This document shows, in pieces, positions 8,038-16,406 of a stretch of 64,000 nucleotides of DNA (position 1 is its first letter; each line of letters opens with the position of its first letter). Made by a program: the position numbers and the translations under genes. The notes below the pieces were generated by a model. It was not told where the DNA came from and did not search any database. It saw nothing but the letters and a program-made list of their open reading frames with translations. The stretch is from Agromyces agglutinans (GTDB taxonomy: Bacteria > Actinomycetota > Actinomycetes > Actinomycetales > Microbacteriaceae). The DNA lies in contig NZ_WJIF01000007.1 of assembly GCF_009647605.1 (NCBI RefSeq), positions 113,150 through 177,149 of the forward strand, read 5' to 3'.

Positions 8038-8256
8038 ATGACGACACCACGGATGTCCCCGGGTCCAGCATCGTGCGACCTGCACGTGCCGCACGAACAC
8101 GGGTGGATCGTGGAATCGGCGCACTCCACGTCGCTCGGCCGTGTGCTCTACGTGCGATGCGTCGGCTGCGGGACCAGAAGGGTCGACCTGCAGCGGGACC
8201 CGCACACTCCGCCCACGGCGGTCAGTGTGCGCATCACCTCCAGTTCCGGCGCTTGA
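8038..8256 (+). CDS. Small CxxC protein, hypothetical
   Basis: 72-residue hypothetical protein of a type I believe is common in Microbacteriaceae but cannot name. It has CDLHVPHEHGW near the N-terminus and a CVGCGTRRVDL zinc-ribbon-like knuckle in the middle. Cys and His residues are clustered enough for a small metal site. Start ATG at 8038 was chosen because it lies just beyond the divergent promoter. It ends 53 bases before the strong hairpin at 8310-8336. Function unknown. Confidence 0.6.
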   Translation: MTTPRMSPGPASCDLHVPHEHGWIVESAHSTSLGRVLYVRCVGCGTRRVDLQRDPHTPPTAVSVRITSSSGA

Positions 8257-8309
8257 AGGCCCAATACAGCACCGCCGCACGCGGGGTATGCCCACACCGA
8301 TTGGAGTGT

Positions 8310-8336
8310 TCTCCTCGCGTCGCCTGCGCGAGGAGA
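8310..8336. terminator. Bidirectional terminator-like hairpin
   Basis: TCTCCTCGCG and its exact complement CGCGAGGAGA flank a 7-base loop between two converging genes. There is no long T-run, but the 10-bp GC-rich stem in this position suggests a shared terminator. Confidence 0.65.
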
Positions 8337-8343
8337 GCAACGC

Positions 8344-9222
8344 TCACACTCGGGCGGCGTCCGCGGCGCAGATCCGCTCGATCATGAGGCGCAGCACGGC
8401 CTCCCGATCCATCGAGGTCACGACCTGAACGCGGCCGTCGGCCGACGGGTCGTTCCACGACCGGCCGTCGTCGTCGATCCGCACCGTCGAGCGCACGCTC
8501 GCGAAGCGGTCGGGGGCGAGGAGGTACGCGGCCAGGATCGGATCGTGCGGGTTATTCCACTCGTGTCCGTGGAACCGCCACCACTGCGCGATCTCGGCGG
8601 CGAGGGCCTGCCCGAACGGCCCGGCTGCGGTGATCGCCGCGACATCCTCCGGCCGGGTCTGGAGTTGGGTCGTGAGGTCCAGGCCGCCGACGACGATCTC
8701 GAGGCCCGAATCGAACACCCGCTGGGCGGCCTCGATGTCGGAGACGAAGTTGTGTTCGGGAACTCGCTCCTCGCCGAAGTCACCACCCATGACCACCAGT
8801 CGGCGCACGTTCGTCTCGAACGCGGGGTCCGCATCCAGGGCGGCGGCGATGTTCGTCAGCGGCCCGATGGCGAGCACGTCGAGTTCACCGGCGTGGTGTC
8901 GAGCCGCGCCGATGAGGTCGGCCACGCCCGAATCCGCGGGTGCGGTGCGTTCGGCCTGAAGATCGGCGTGCAGCGCACCCTCGTGGCCGGGCCACCACAC
9001 CGGTTTGCCGCTGCGCGTCTGACCTTCGCCGGGCGCGACGGCGACGTCGGGCGGATTGGCAGCGAGCCCGATCAGGCGATGGGCGAGCTGCGCCCGCAGC
9101 ACCACGTCGCCGTAGACGGTGCTGATGCCCGCGATCTCGAATTCGGGCGAACCGAGGATCACGCCGAGTGCGAGGGCGTCGTCGACGTCGGTGCCGAGGT
9201 CGGTGTCGAGGTAGAGGTGCAT
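8344..9222 (-). CDS. Nucleoside hydrolase (IUNH family)
   Basis: 292-residue hydrolase that cleaves the N-glycosidic bond of (ribo)nucleosides to base and ribose. The N-terminal calcium/ribose site is DTDLGTDVDDALAL (6-19), a variant of DTDPGxDDA with one extra residue also known in actinobacterial members. GPLTNIA and VVMGGDF are the other conserved blocks, and NPHDPILAAYL is the C-terminal site. ATG at 9222 is preferred over an upstream TTG. It is the last gene of the system 2 operon, 18 bases after the permease stop. With ribokinase at the other end of the operon this suggests nucleoside salvage for ribose. Confidence 0.9.
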   Translation of the reverse strand: MHLYLDTDLGTDVDDALALGVILGSPEFEIAGISTVYGDVVLRAQLAHRLIGLAANPPDVAVAPGEGQTRSGKPVWWPGHEGALHADLQAERTAPADSGVADLIGAARHHAGELDVLAIGPLTNIAAALDADPAFETNVRRLVVMGGDFGEERVPEHNFVSDIEAAQRVFDSGLEIVVGGLDLTTQLQTRPEDVAAITAAGPFGQALAAEIAQWWRFHGHEWNNPHDPILAAYLLAPDRFASVRSTVRIDDDGRSWNDPSADGRVQVVTSMDREAVLRLMIERICAADAARV

Positions 9223-9240
9223 GGCCTTCAATCTGGTGGT

Positions 9241-10095
9241 CTAGCCCTTGGTCCCGGTGGACGCGAGGGATTCGGTGAACTGGCGCTGGAAGATCAGCAG
9301 GAGGACGAGCGGGACGAGGGTGAGCAGGAAGGCGCCGGCGAAGATGGCGCCGAAGTCCACCTCGAACTGTCCGGCGAGGTTCGCGAGGGCGATCGGTCCG
9401 AGCACCTTGCTGGGGTCGGTGCCGATCATCAGCGGCCACAGGTAGGCGCCCCACTGAAAGAGGAACAGCGTGAATCCGGCGCCGATCAGGGCCGGCTTCG
9501 AGAGCGGCAGGTAGATGCGCCAGAAGATGCCCCACCACCCCAGCCCGTCGACGCGCGCGGCTTCGGCGAGCTCGAACGGGATGTTCATGAAGAACTGGCG
9601 CAGGACGAAGATCGCGAATCCGTTGGCGAGCCCGGGCAGGATGAGGCCGACATAGCTGTTGTCGAGGTTCCAGGCGCGGAAGAGGTTCGCCAGCGGCACG
9701 GCGATCGCGTCGAACGGCACCAGAAAGCTGAGCACGACGAGCGCGAACACGAACGCCGCGCCGCGGAACCGCAGGATGCTCAGCGCGAATGCCGCCATCG
9801 CACAGATGAGGAGTCCGACGAGCACGGTCGCTGCGGTGACGAAGATCGAGTTGACGACGCTGAGCCCGAACTCTCCGCCCACGAGGGTCGCGTAGTTGTC
9901 GAAGGTCATCTCGCTCGGGAAGAACAGCTTCCAGCTCAACGGGTACAGGTTCGCGAAGATGTCCGTTCCGGTGCGGAAGCTCCCGGCGAGCATCCACAGC
10001 AACGGCAACGCGAACCCGACCGCGGCGATCCAGGCGAGCACCGTGACGGCGAACGTGCGGGCGGGTGTGGTTGCGAGCTGGTTGGGCAGGGCCAT
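9241..10095 (-). CDS. Carbohydrate ABC permease, MalG type (system 2)
   Basis: CUT1 permease of 284 residues, six membrane segments, EAA loop EAARVDGLGWWGIFWRIYLP near residue 190. AAGGAG precedes the ATG. It follows the partner permease by one base. The operon pairs it with ribokinase and nucleoside hydrolase, so a nucleoside or riboside is the likely cargo. That is unusual, because ribose and nucleosides normally enter through CUT2-type permeases. Confidence 0.92.
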   Translation of the reverse strand: MALPNQLATTPARTFAVTVLAWIAAVGFALPLLWMLAGSFRTGTDIFANLYPLSWKLFFPSEMTFDNYATLVGGEFGLSVVNSIFVTAATVLVGLLICAMAAFALSILRFRGAAFVFALVVLSFLVPFDAIAVPLANLFRAWNLDNSYVGLILPGLANGFAIFVLRQFFMNIPFELAEAARVDGLGWWGIFWRIYLPLSKPALIGAGFTLFLFQWGAYLWPLMIGTDPSKVLGPIALANLAGQFEVDFGAIFAGAFLLTLVPLVLLLIFQRQFTESLASTGTKG

Positions 10096-10096
10096 C

Positions 10097-11029
10097 TCAC
10101 TTCTCCTTGCTCAGCATGCGGAACTGCACCGCGGTGATCGCGATGAGGAAGACGAGGAGGATGACCACCTCGGTCTGGCCGATGTTCAGGTCGCCCAGCA
10201 CGAACGAGCTGTTGTAGAGGTCGTACATGATGAGGCGTGTACTGCCGGCCGGGCCGCCCTGCGTGAGGATCTGGATCGGAACGAAGACGAGGACGCTCGA
10301 GACCGTATTGGCGACCACCACGAATGCCAGCGGCCGACGGAGGTTGGGAAGGGTGACCGACCACAGCGTTCGCCACCACCCCGCGCCGTCGAGGGCCGCC
10401 GCCTCGTAGAGCTCCCTCGGAATGTCCTGGAGTCCCGCGATGAGGAACAGCGTCCAGTAGCCGACGCCGATCCACGACAGCAGCACGATGATGCACAGGA
10501 GCGCCTGGTCGGCGGACGTCAGGAAGGGTTGCTCGGGCAGGCCGACCGCCGCGAGGACCGCGTTGATCGGTCCCTGAGGCTGGTAGGCGACGCCCCAGAT
10601 CACCGTCGCCACCGCAGCGGGTGCGGCGACGGGAATGAACACGAGCGTGCGGACGATCCCGACGCCCGGGAACCGTTCGACGAGCAGCACCGCGAGGAAG
10701 AGGGCGCACGCGATCTGGAGCGGCACGATGATGACGAGGAAGACCGCCGTCACCCAGAGCACGTTCTGGAAGGTCGGGTCGGTGAAGAGCAGCGTGTAGT
10801 TCTCGAGGCCGGCGAACCGCCCGCCGGTGAACGATTGGGTCCCGCGCTGGAAGCTCTGGGCGACCGCCTCCGCGGTGGGCAGGAGCCGGAGCGCGACGAG
10901 CAGCACGAGGGCGGGGAGCAGGAACAGTGCGGCGGCGCGCCACTGCCCCGGTGAGCGGCGCCGGGTGGCGGCGCGAGCAGGAGCCTGCTCAGCCGCCGCC
11001 ACCCGGGGGTTCGAACCGATCAAGGTCAC
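10097..11029 (-). CDS. Carbohydrate ABC permease, MalF type (system 2)
   Basis: CUT1 permease of 310 residues with a basic N-terminal tail, about six membrane segments and EAA loop EAAALDGAGWWRTLWSVTLP near residue 210. The GTG start overlaps the binding-protein stop (GTGA), so translation is coupled. It is the partner of the MalG-type permease downstream. No ATPase is encoded in the operon. Confidence 0.92.
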   Translation of the reverse strand: MTLIGSNPRVAAAEQAPARAATRRRSPGQWRAAALFLLPALVLLVALRLLPTAEAVAQSFQRGTQSFTGGRFAGLENYTLLFTDPTFQNVLWVTAVFLVIIVPLQIACALFLAVLLVERFPGVGIVRTLVFIPVAAPAAVATVIWGVAYQPQGPINAVLAAVGLPEQPFLTSADQALLCIIVLLSWIGVGYWTLFLIAGLQDIPRELYEAAALDGAGWWRTLWSVTLPNLRRPLAFVVVANTVSSVLVFVPIQILTQGGPAGSTRLIMYDLYNSSFVLGDLNIGQTEVVILLVFLIAITAVQFRMLSKEK

Positions 11030-12315
11030 AGCCGGTCCCAGAGTCCCTGCAACTCATCCTCAGCGGTCTGCAGCGTCTGCTCGACGTCGTTGCCGTTGCG
11101 GATGTCGGAGAATGCGCGACCGAGGACGTCCTGCAGCTGCGTGAAGCCGGGCGTGTTCGGCCGGTTCACCGCCGCCTCCTCGAGTTCGCTCAGCGTCAGC
11201 CCGCCCATTCCGTCGGTGTTCGGCGAGTCCTGGCCGTCCATCTTCTCGATGTACTCGGCGAACGAGTCCACGTTCGTCGGCGGGATGATGACCTCCTGCG
11301 CCGAGAGCGCGTTGCCGGCCGGGTCGAGTGAGGCGAATGCTGCGAACGCCTTGGCGGCCTCGGCCGCATCGGTCGCCGGGCTGACCGCGATGTTCCACGA
11401 ACCGGTCGGCATGGCCGGGGTGCCGCCGTCGAACATCGGGTTGGGCGCGACTCCGTAATCGACCTTCTCGTCGGCCTCCAGGATCGGGACCAGCGACCAG
11501 GGACCCCCGACGAAGTACGCGGACTTGCCGGCGGCGAACAGCTGCACCATCTGATCGGTCTCGACGCCGCGGGGCGCCACGCCGTCCTCGAACAACGCGC
11601 CGTACCACGTCATCGCGTCGACCCAGCCGTCGTTGGTGACATCCGCGGTGAGCAGGTCGTCGCCTGTGGCGGCGCTCCCCCCGCCGAGTGACTCAGGCAG
11701 TGCCTGCAACTGGTAGTACCGGTCCGTCTGATCGAACAGCAGGCCCCACTCGGCACCGGACGCCTGCGCTGCCTTCGCATTCTCGGTCAGCTCCTCCCAC
11801 GTCGTCCGCTCAGCGGAGTCGATCGAGGGGTGCTCGATGCCGGCCGCGTCCAGGATGGTCTTGTTGTAGTAGAGGTACTGCAGGCTCGTCCACATCGGCA
11901 GGGCCCACAGCTTGCCGTCGAATGTGTTGCCCTCGACCGCCGCGGCGAGCGAGCTCTCCTTCACCTGTCCCTGGAACTCGGAGAGGTCGGTGAGGAACCC
12001 GCGGGTGGCGAGCGAGCCGATCGCACCGGCGTCGGCCAGGTACACGTCGACGCCCGCATCCTTGCCGCCGATGCGCTGCTGGATGACGTTGTTGTACTGG
12101 TCGAACGGCACGTTCTGGTAGTCGACGGTGATGCCCGGGTTCGCCTCCTCGAATGCCTCGATGAGCGGAGCGAAGACCTCGGCGTCGTCGGCTCCGATCA
12201 TCGTGATCTCCACCGAGCCGTCGTCGGCCGCACCGTCGGCGCTGGTGCAGGCGGCGAGGAGAAGGGTCGCCGAGAGGGCGATGCCCAGTACTGCGAGGGT
12301 TCTGTGATTGCGCAT
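11026..12315 (-). CDS. Sugar/nucleoside-binding lipoprotein (system 2)
   Basis: SBP family 1 lipoprotein, 429 residues. The signal peptide MRNHRTLAVLGIALSATLLLAAC ends in an LAAC lipobox with the lipidated Cys at about 23, followed by a short acidic/Ala linker. The fold is the maltose-binding-protein type (EVFAPLIEAFEEANPGI, then PMWTSLQYLYYNK). The start is supported by AAGGAAG 6-7 bases upstream. It sits 35 bases after ribokinase and overlaps the permease by 4 bases. The predicted cargo is a nucleoside or ribose-containing compound, from operon context only. Confidence 0.92.
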   Translation of the reverse strand: MRNHRTLAVLGIALSATLLLAACTSADGAADDGSVEITMIGADDAEVFAPLIEAFEEANPGITVDYQNVPFDQYNNVIQQRIGGKDAGVDVYLADAGAIGSLATRGFLTDLSEFQGQVKESSLAAAVEGNTFDGKLWALPMWTSLQYLYYNKTILDAAGIEHPSIDSAERTTWEELTENAKAAQASGAEWGLLFDQTDRYYQLQALPESLGGGSAATGDDLLTADVTNDGWVDAMTWYGALFEDGVAPRGVETDQMVQLFAAGKSAYFVGGPWSLVPILEADEKVDYGVAPNPMFDGGTPAMPTGSWNIAVSPATDAAEAAKAFAAFASLDPAGNALSAQEVIIPPTNVDSFAEYIEKMDGQDSPNTDGMGGLTLSELEEAAVNRPNTPGFTQLQDVLGRAFSDIRNGNDVEQTLQTAEDELQGLWDRL

Positions 12316-12350
12316 GTTCTCTTCCTTGAGAGGATTTCGGACCGGCTCGC

Positions 12351-13244
12351 CTAGTCGGTGAGGGCCATGGTTCCCGGCACGGCGCGCGCGCCGTGCCGGG
12401 CGACTACCGCTGATGCGGCGGTAGAAGCTTCGATCGCGGATGCGTCGAGGGAGCGCCCCCGCGCGAGGGAGGCAGCGAGGACGCCGACGAACGCATCGCC
12501 CGCGCCGGTCGTGTCGACCACCTCGTCGGCCTCGACCGCGGGGAGCCGCCGCACGTCGGCGGCATCGGCGATGACGCATCCGTCGGCCCCCAGCGTGACG
12601 ATGACGGAACGCGCGCCGGTGGATCGCCGGAGCCGCGCGACGAGGTCGAGCTCGTCCGCCGTCGCAGCGTCATCGGGGCGCAGCATGTCTGCGGCTTCGT
12701 GGCGATTCACGATGAGCGGGTCCGCCGCAGCGAGCAGGCGCGGGCTCAAGGGTACGACCGGCGCGTTGTTGATGACGAGGCGAGCTCCACACTCGGCGGC
12801 GAAGCCTCCGAGCGCCTCGACGGGCACGGCCCCGACCTCGGTCTGGCCGACGACCACGTCGGGAGTGGCCGCGCCGTGCAGCGTCGCCGGCGACACGAAG
12901 GCGTTGGCGCCCAGCATCACGACGATCGAGTTCTCGCCGGCATCCGAGACGCAGATGAACGCCCGGCCGGTCGCGGTCTCCATGACCCTGCGCACCATCG
13001 ACACGTCGACGCCCGCTTGCGAGAGCGCCTCGAGTTGGTGGCTGCCCGCACGGTCATCGCCGACCGCCCCGATCAACTGGACCTCGACGCCGCTCGCCGC
13101 TGCCGCCGCCGCCTGGTTGGCACCCTTCCCACCGGGCGAGGTCGCGACGCCGGTGGCGACCACCGTCTCCCCCGGCAGCGGATGCCGACTCACGCGAGCG
13201 ACCTCGTCCTGGTTGATCGCGCCCAGCACCAGCACCTTCGGCAT
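12351..13244 (-). CDS. rbsK: Ribokinase (PfkB family)
   Basis: 297-residue sugar kinase phosphorylating D-ribose to ribose-5-phosphate, or a close relative acting on a related pentose. Seen: PGGKGANQ at 37-44 (PfkB signature 1) and DTTGAGDAF at 244-252 (signature 2, with catalytic Asp250). GGAAAGGGCGGAG precedes the ATG. It is the first gene of system 2, expressed from a TTGCAA-17-TATGGT promoter, and divergent from a LacI-type gene. Ribose released by the nucleoside hydrolase at the other end of the operon is the natural substrate. Confidence 0.9.
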   Translation of the reverse strand: MPKVLVLGAINQDEVARVSRHPLPGETVVATGVATSPGGKGANQAAAAAASGVEVQLIGAVGDDRAGSHQLEALSQAGVDVSMVRRVMETATGRAFICVSDAGENSIVVMLGANAFVSPATLHGAATPDVVVGQTEVGAVPVEALGGFAAECGARLVINNAPVVPLSPRLLAAADPLIVNRHEAADMLRPDDAATADELDLVARLRRSTGARSVIVTLGADGCVIADAADVRRLPAVEADEVVDTTGAGDAFVGVLAASLARGRSLDASAIEASTAASAVVARHGARAVPGTMALTD

Positions 13245-13262
13245 CTCCGCCCTTTCCCTGTT

Positions 13263-13278
13263 GTCTACTCCAGTAGAC
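13263..13278. promoter_or_regulatory. Perfect palindrome, candidate operator of ribokinase operon
   Basis: GTCTACT-CC-AGTAGAC, a perfect 7+2+7 inverted repeat just downstream of the predicted ribokinase start point and 19 bases before the start codon. Confidence 0.6.
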
Positions 13279-13292
13279 TTGACCTGTAGAGG

Positions 13293-13321
13293 ACCATAGC
13301 GACTGAGCTCGCCGGTTGCAA
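13293..13321 (-). promoter_or_regulatory. Promoter of ribokinase/transport operon
   Basis: On the minus strand TTGCAA (13321-13316), 17 bases, TATGGT (13298-13293), a good vegetative promoter reading into ribokinase. Confidence 0.65.
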
Positions 13322-13324
13322 CCG
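13313..13324. promoter_or_regulatory. Perfect palindrome CGGTTGCAACCG, candidate LacI operator
   Basis: 12-bp perfect palindrome covering the -35 box of the ribokinase promoter and lying just before a possible -10 (TTAGGT) of the divergent lacI gene, so one repressor could control both directions. Confidence 0.6.
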
Positions 13325-13349
13325 TTAGGTTCGAGCAGGGAGGCGGCCA

Positions 13350-14357
13350 ATGGAGAAGCAGCGGCGCGCGACGCGCGAGGACGTCGCCCGGCGAGCCGGC
13401 GTGAGCACGGCGGTGATCAGCTACGTCCTCAACGATGGGCCCCGACCCGTCGCCGAGGCGACGAGACGACGCGTCCTCGACGCGATCGAGGAACTCGGCT
13501 ACCGCCCGAGCGCGGCCGCGCGCGCGCTCAAGCTCGCCCGTTCCGGCGTGATCGGGCTCGTCGTGCCCGATATCAGCAACTCGTTCTTCGCTGAGTTCGC
13601 CAAGCACCTGCAGGATGCCGCGCACGCGGCCGGGTACTCGGTCATGCTCGGCACCACCGGCGACCCCGAGCAGGAGTCGGAGCAGGTGCGAAGCCTGCTC
13701 CGCCGCGACCTCGACGGCCTCGTCGTCTTCGGCATCGAGCAGCCGGCGCTCCTCGAGACCCTGCTCTCCTCGGAGACCCGACTCGTCTCGATGGACTGGC
13801 AGCTGCAGGACGGCGCCGTGCCCACGATCGTCGCCGACGATTACGGTGCGACCCGTGCCGCGATCGAACACCTCCGCGAGGTGCACGGGCACACGCGCAT
13901 CGGATTCATCGGCGGACCCGACACGTCGATCGGTGCGAATGCGCGCAAGGACGCGTGGCGCGATGCACTCGCGCCGTTCGTCGCCCGGGCCGACCTCGCC
14001 CGACTCGAGCAGAGCGCGCCGTTCACCCGCGACGGCGGCTACAGGGCCGCGCAGGCACTCGCTGCGAATCCCGACGTCTCAGCCATGTTCGCGGCCTCCG
14101 ACATCCAGGCGATCGGCGCGCTCCGCGCACTCCGCGACGCCCGCGTCGCGGTCCCCAAGCGGATCGCGATGATGTCGTTCGACGGCACCGTCGAAGCCGA
14201 GTACAGCTCACCGTCGTTGAGCGTCGTCGCTGTTCCGATCCAGGCGATGGCGCAGCTCGCCCTGAAGCGCGTGCTGGACGAGGCGCCGAACGGCGAGCTG
14301 CATGCGATCTTCCCGCACGAGCTGAAGCTCCGGGAATCGTGCGGATGCGAGCGTTGA
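13350..14357 (+). CDS. LacI-family transcriptional regulator (system 2)
   Basis: 335-residue repressor. HTH TREDVARRAGVSTAVISYVLN at about 8-28, hinge ending AARALKLARSG near 65, then a sugar-binding domain (VIGLVVPDISNSFF; HGHTRIGFIGGP; MSFDGTVEAEY). A GGGAGG Shine-Dalgarno lies 7 bases before the ATG. It is divergent from ribokinase across 105 bases that hold two perfect palindromes, and most likely regulates the ribokinase/nucleoside operon. The C-terminal ESCGCER contains two Cys as in several RbsR-like actinobacterial proteins. Ligand not readable from sequence. Confidence 0.92.
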   Translation: MEKQRRATREDVARRAGVSTAVISYVLNDGPRPVAEATRRRVLDAIEELGYRPSAAARALKLARSGVIGLVVPDISNSFFAEFAKHLQDAAHAAGYSVMLGTTGDPEQESEQVRSLLRRDLDGLVVFGIEQPALLETLLSSETRLVSMDWQLQDGAVPTIVADDYGATRAAIEHLREVHGHTRIGFIGGPDTSIGANARKDAWRDALAPFVARADLARLEQSAPFTRDGGYRAAQALAANPDVSAMFAASDIQAIGALRALRDARVAVPKRIAMMSFDGTVEAEYSSPSLSVVAVPIQAMAQLALKRVLDEAPNGELHAIFPHELKLRESCGCER

Positions 14358-14403
14358 AGCAAGGGCCGCGATGCACCGTCTGATTTCTCCGTACGATGGG
14401 CCA

Positions 14404-14973
14404 GTGCGCGACCTCCGGCAGGATGCCCGCCGCAACCGGGAACGAATCATCGCGGCGGCCCGTGAACTGTTCGCCGAACACGACTTGGACGTCGCCACGT
14501 CCGAGATAGCTCGGCGTGCGGGTGTCGGTGCGGCGACGATCTACCGTCGATTCCCCACCCGTGATGCGCTCGTGGCCGCAGTCTTCACGAATCGTGTGAA
14601 CGAATGCGTGTCGAGCATCCTCGACGCCTCACGTGATCCGGATGCCTGGCGAGGGTTCTGTGCCGCAATCGAAGCGCTTTGCACCGTGGACGCAGATGGT
14701 CGCGGGCTGACGCGCTCGTTCCTTGCCGCCGTGCCCGGCGGTGCATCCGAGTTCGACGGGCAACGTCGAGTCGCCGAAGCGGCCTTCGCCGACCTGGTGA
14801 AGCGGGCGAAGGACGCCGGAGAGCTCAGGCCCGACTTCGGTCGTGAAGATCTCGCACTCGTGCTGGCCGCGAACGCGGGGCTGGTGCAGGGTGACGTGGC
14901 GGCCCGTCGCGCCGCCTCGAAGAAGCTCGCCGGCTACCTGTTGGCGGGCTTTCGCGCCGCCTCTGCGTCGTGA
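14404..14973 (+). CDS. TetR/AcrR-family regulator
   Basis: 189-residue TetR-type repressor. The N-terminal HTH is RRNRERIIAAARELF followed by ATSEIARRAGVGAATIYRRFPTRDALVAAVF; the C-terminal helical ligand domain is typical of the subfamily near oxidoreductases. GTG at 14404 was chosen because a TACGAT box ends exactly 6 bases before it, the leaderless pattern seen repeatedly here; an upstream ATG at 14371 is in frame but places the promoter inside the gene. It converges on the quinone-oxidoreductase-like gene, 15 bases apart. Target genes are not evident, though the convergent neighbour is a candidate. Confidence 0.88.
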   Translation: MRDLRQDARRNRERIIAAARELFAEHDLDVATSEIARRAGVGAATIYRRFPTRDALVAAVFTNRVNECVSSILDASRDPDAWRGFCAAIEALCTVDADGRGLTRSFLAAVPGGASEFDGQRRVAEAAFADLVKRAKDAGELRPDFGREDLALVLAANAGLVQGDVAARRAASKKLAGYLLAGFRAASAS

Positions 14974-14988
14974 CAGGCGGCGACGCAC

Positions 14989-15963
14989 TCAGCCCACGAC
15001 GGACGGCTTCGCGATCTCGATGACGTGCTTGCCGATCACGCCTCCCGCTTCGAGCGATCGATGGGCGTCGGCGATTCGGTCGAGGGGGTACACCTCGTTC
15101 ACGATCGGTCGCAGCACGCTCCGGTCGGCGAGCATCGCCACCTCGGTCATCAGCTCGGTATCGGGATCTCCACGGAAGATGCGCACCCGCCGCGACCCGT
15201 GAATCGTGGAACCCAGCAGATACGCCAGGCTCGCCAGACGTCGATTCATGTCGATCGTGATGGTCACCATCCGACCGCCGGTGTTCAGCAGCCGGCGCTG
15301 CGCGCGGAGGTCCGTCCCTGCCGTGTCGAGGATCACGTCGAATCGCCCCAGCGCCGACAGTGGTGTGCTGCGACAGTCGATCGCCTCGTCGGCGCCGAGC
15401 GCCCGCGCGGTCTCGAGCGCCTCCGCGCGTGCGAGGGCGGTGACGTGCGCCCCCTGGAGATTGCCGATCTGTACCGCGAAGCTGCCCACACCGCCGGTCG
15501 CCCCACGCACGAGCAGCCGCTCGCCGGCTTTGATCGCGACCTTGTCGCGCAACGCCGTGAGGGCGGTCGTCGCGCCCACGGGCATGGTCACAGCCTGAGC
15601 TGCGGTCAGCGTGGTGGGCGAGAGCGACAAGCGACCGCGGCGAACGGCGACGTATTCGGCCGCCGTGCCCGGAGGACTTTCGCTCGTGGCCCAGACAACC
15701 TGCCCCACCTGCACGTCGCGAACATCGCCTGCGACCTCGACGATCTCACCGACCAGATCGACCCCCGTGCGCATCGGAAAGTTCTGGCCGAGCACGGCGC
15801 TCAGCCGGCCGGCGCGCGCCTCGACTTCGCCACCGTTCAGACTTGTCGTCAGTACCCGAACGAGCACTTCGCCCGCTGCCGGACGCGGCTTGGGTACCAT
15901 CGCGATCCGCAGGACTTCCGGCGGTCCATATCGATCGAATACAGCCGCTCGCATCGCCGTCAT
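14989..15963 (-). CDS. Zinc-independent MDR / quinone oxidoreductase-like protein
   Basis: 324-residue medium-chain dehydrogenase/reductase. N-terminal GroES-like part (MRAAVFDRYGPPEVLRI; AGEVLVRVLTTSLNGGEVEARAG) and Rossmann domain with RGATGGVGSFAVQIG near residue 160. The structural-zinc Cys cluster of alcohol dehydrogenases is absent, fitting the NADPH:quinone reductase branch. A GAGAGGA ribosome site precedes the ATG. Likely reduces quinones or enones; the substrate is unknown. The TetR gene convergent downstream may respond to the same electrophiles. Confidence 0.85.
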   Translation of the reverse strand: MTAMRAAVFDRYGPPEVLRIAMVPKPRPAAGEVLVRVLTTSLNGGEVEARAGRLSAVLGQNFPMRTGVDLVGEIVEVAGDVRDVQVGQVVWATSESPPGTAAEYVAVRRGRLSLSPTTLTAAQAVTMPVGATTALTALRDKVAIKAGERLLVRGATGGVGSFAVQIGNLQGAHVTALARAEALETARALGADEAIDCRSTPLSALGRFDVILDTAGTDLRAQRRLLNTGGRMVTITIDMNRRLASLAYLLGSTIHGSRRVRIFRGDPDTELMTEVAMLADRSVLRPIVNEVYPLDRIADAHRSLEAGGVIGKHVIEIAKPSVVG

Positions 15964-16196
15964 GTTCGTTCCTCTCTCCAGAGGCTCTCCGCCTCACTGA
16001 CTCGAGCGAGCGTACGAGGGACTCCACGTCGCGTCGGCCGGAACGCCCGGAACTGAGAGCCCGCGCCGGACCCCACTCCCAGATCAAGGGCTCGGCGATC
16101 TCCAGACCGGGCGTCACCGGGCTGACACCGCCGTCCCGACCGAGATCGCCGGTCCCACCCATTCCATGCCGGAACCCGTCGCGCCAACTCGAGTAG
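15964..16196. other. Gene-free stretch upstream of MDR gene
   Basis: This holds the 5' region of the minus-strand MDR gene with its GAGAGGA site. Apart from that I see no credible gene; open frames on both strands lack start signals and family-like composition. Together with the fragment at 16197-16349 it makes a 443-base gap that looks like decayed sequence. Confidence 0.5.
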
Positions 16197-16349
16197 GGCG
16201 GCACCCGCAACACGGAAGGCGACCTGCTCTCGGTGCTCACGGTGCACACCGAAGGCGGGGCGATCGGCACGCTCACCAATCAGCTCAATCCCGAGAAGCT
16301 CGGTCATCTCGGCGCCGTCGGCGATATATTCGCGCTGCTCGGCCGCTGA
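16197..16349 (+). pseudogene. Remnant of a SigJ-like ECF sigma factor C-terminus
   Basis: A 50-codon frame directly after a TAG codon, with no start, reads NTEGDLLSVLTVHTEGG then TLTNQLNPEKLGHLGAVGD and ends in TGA. The pattern (beta strand, GG turn, NPxKLxHLGxVxD) is the C-terminal end of the SnoaL-like domain fused to SigJ-type ECF sigma factors. Nothing upstream codes for the sigma domains, so this is a 3' gene fragment left by a deletion. The family identification rests on recalled motif patterns and is moderate. Confidence 0.5.
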
Positions 16350-16406
16350 ATTCGCGGGCGAGCGGCGTCGGCGCCCGACCGGCCGGGCTCGTTCGAATCC
16401 GCCGTC

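Noticed and set aside
14371-14403. ATG 14371 as start of the TetR gene
   Set aside because: It would place the TACGAT box inside the gene and give an N-terminal extension unlike TetR proteins.
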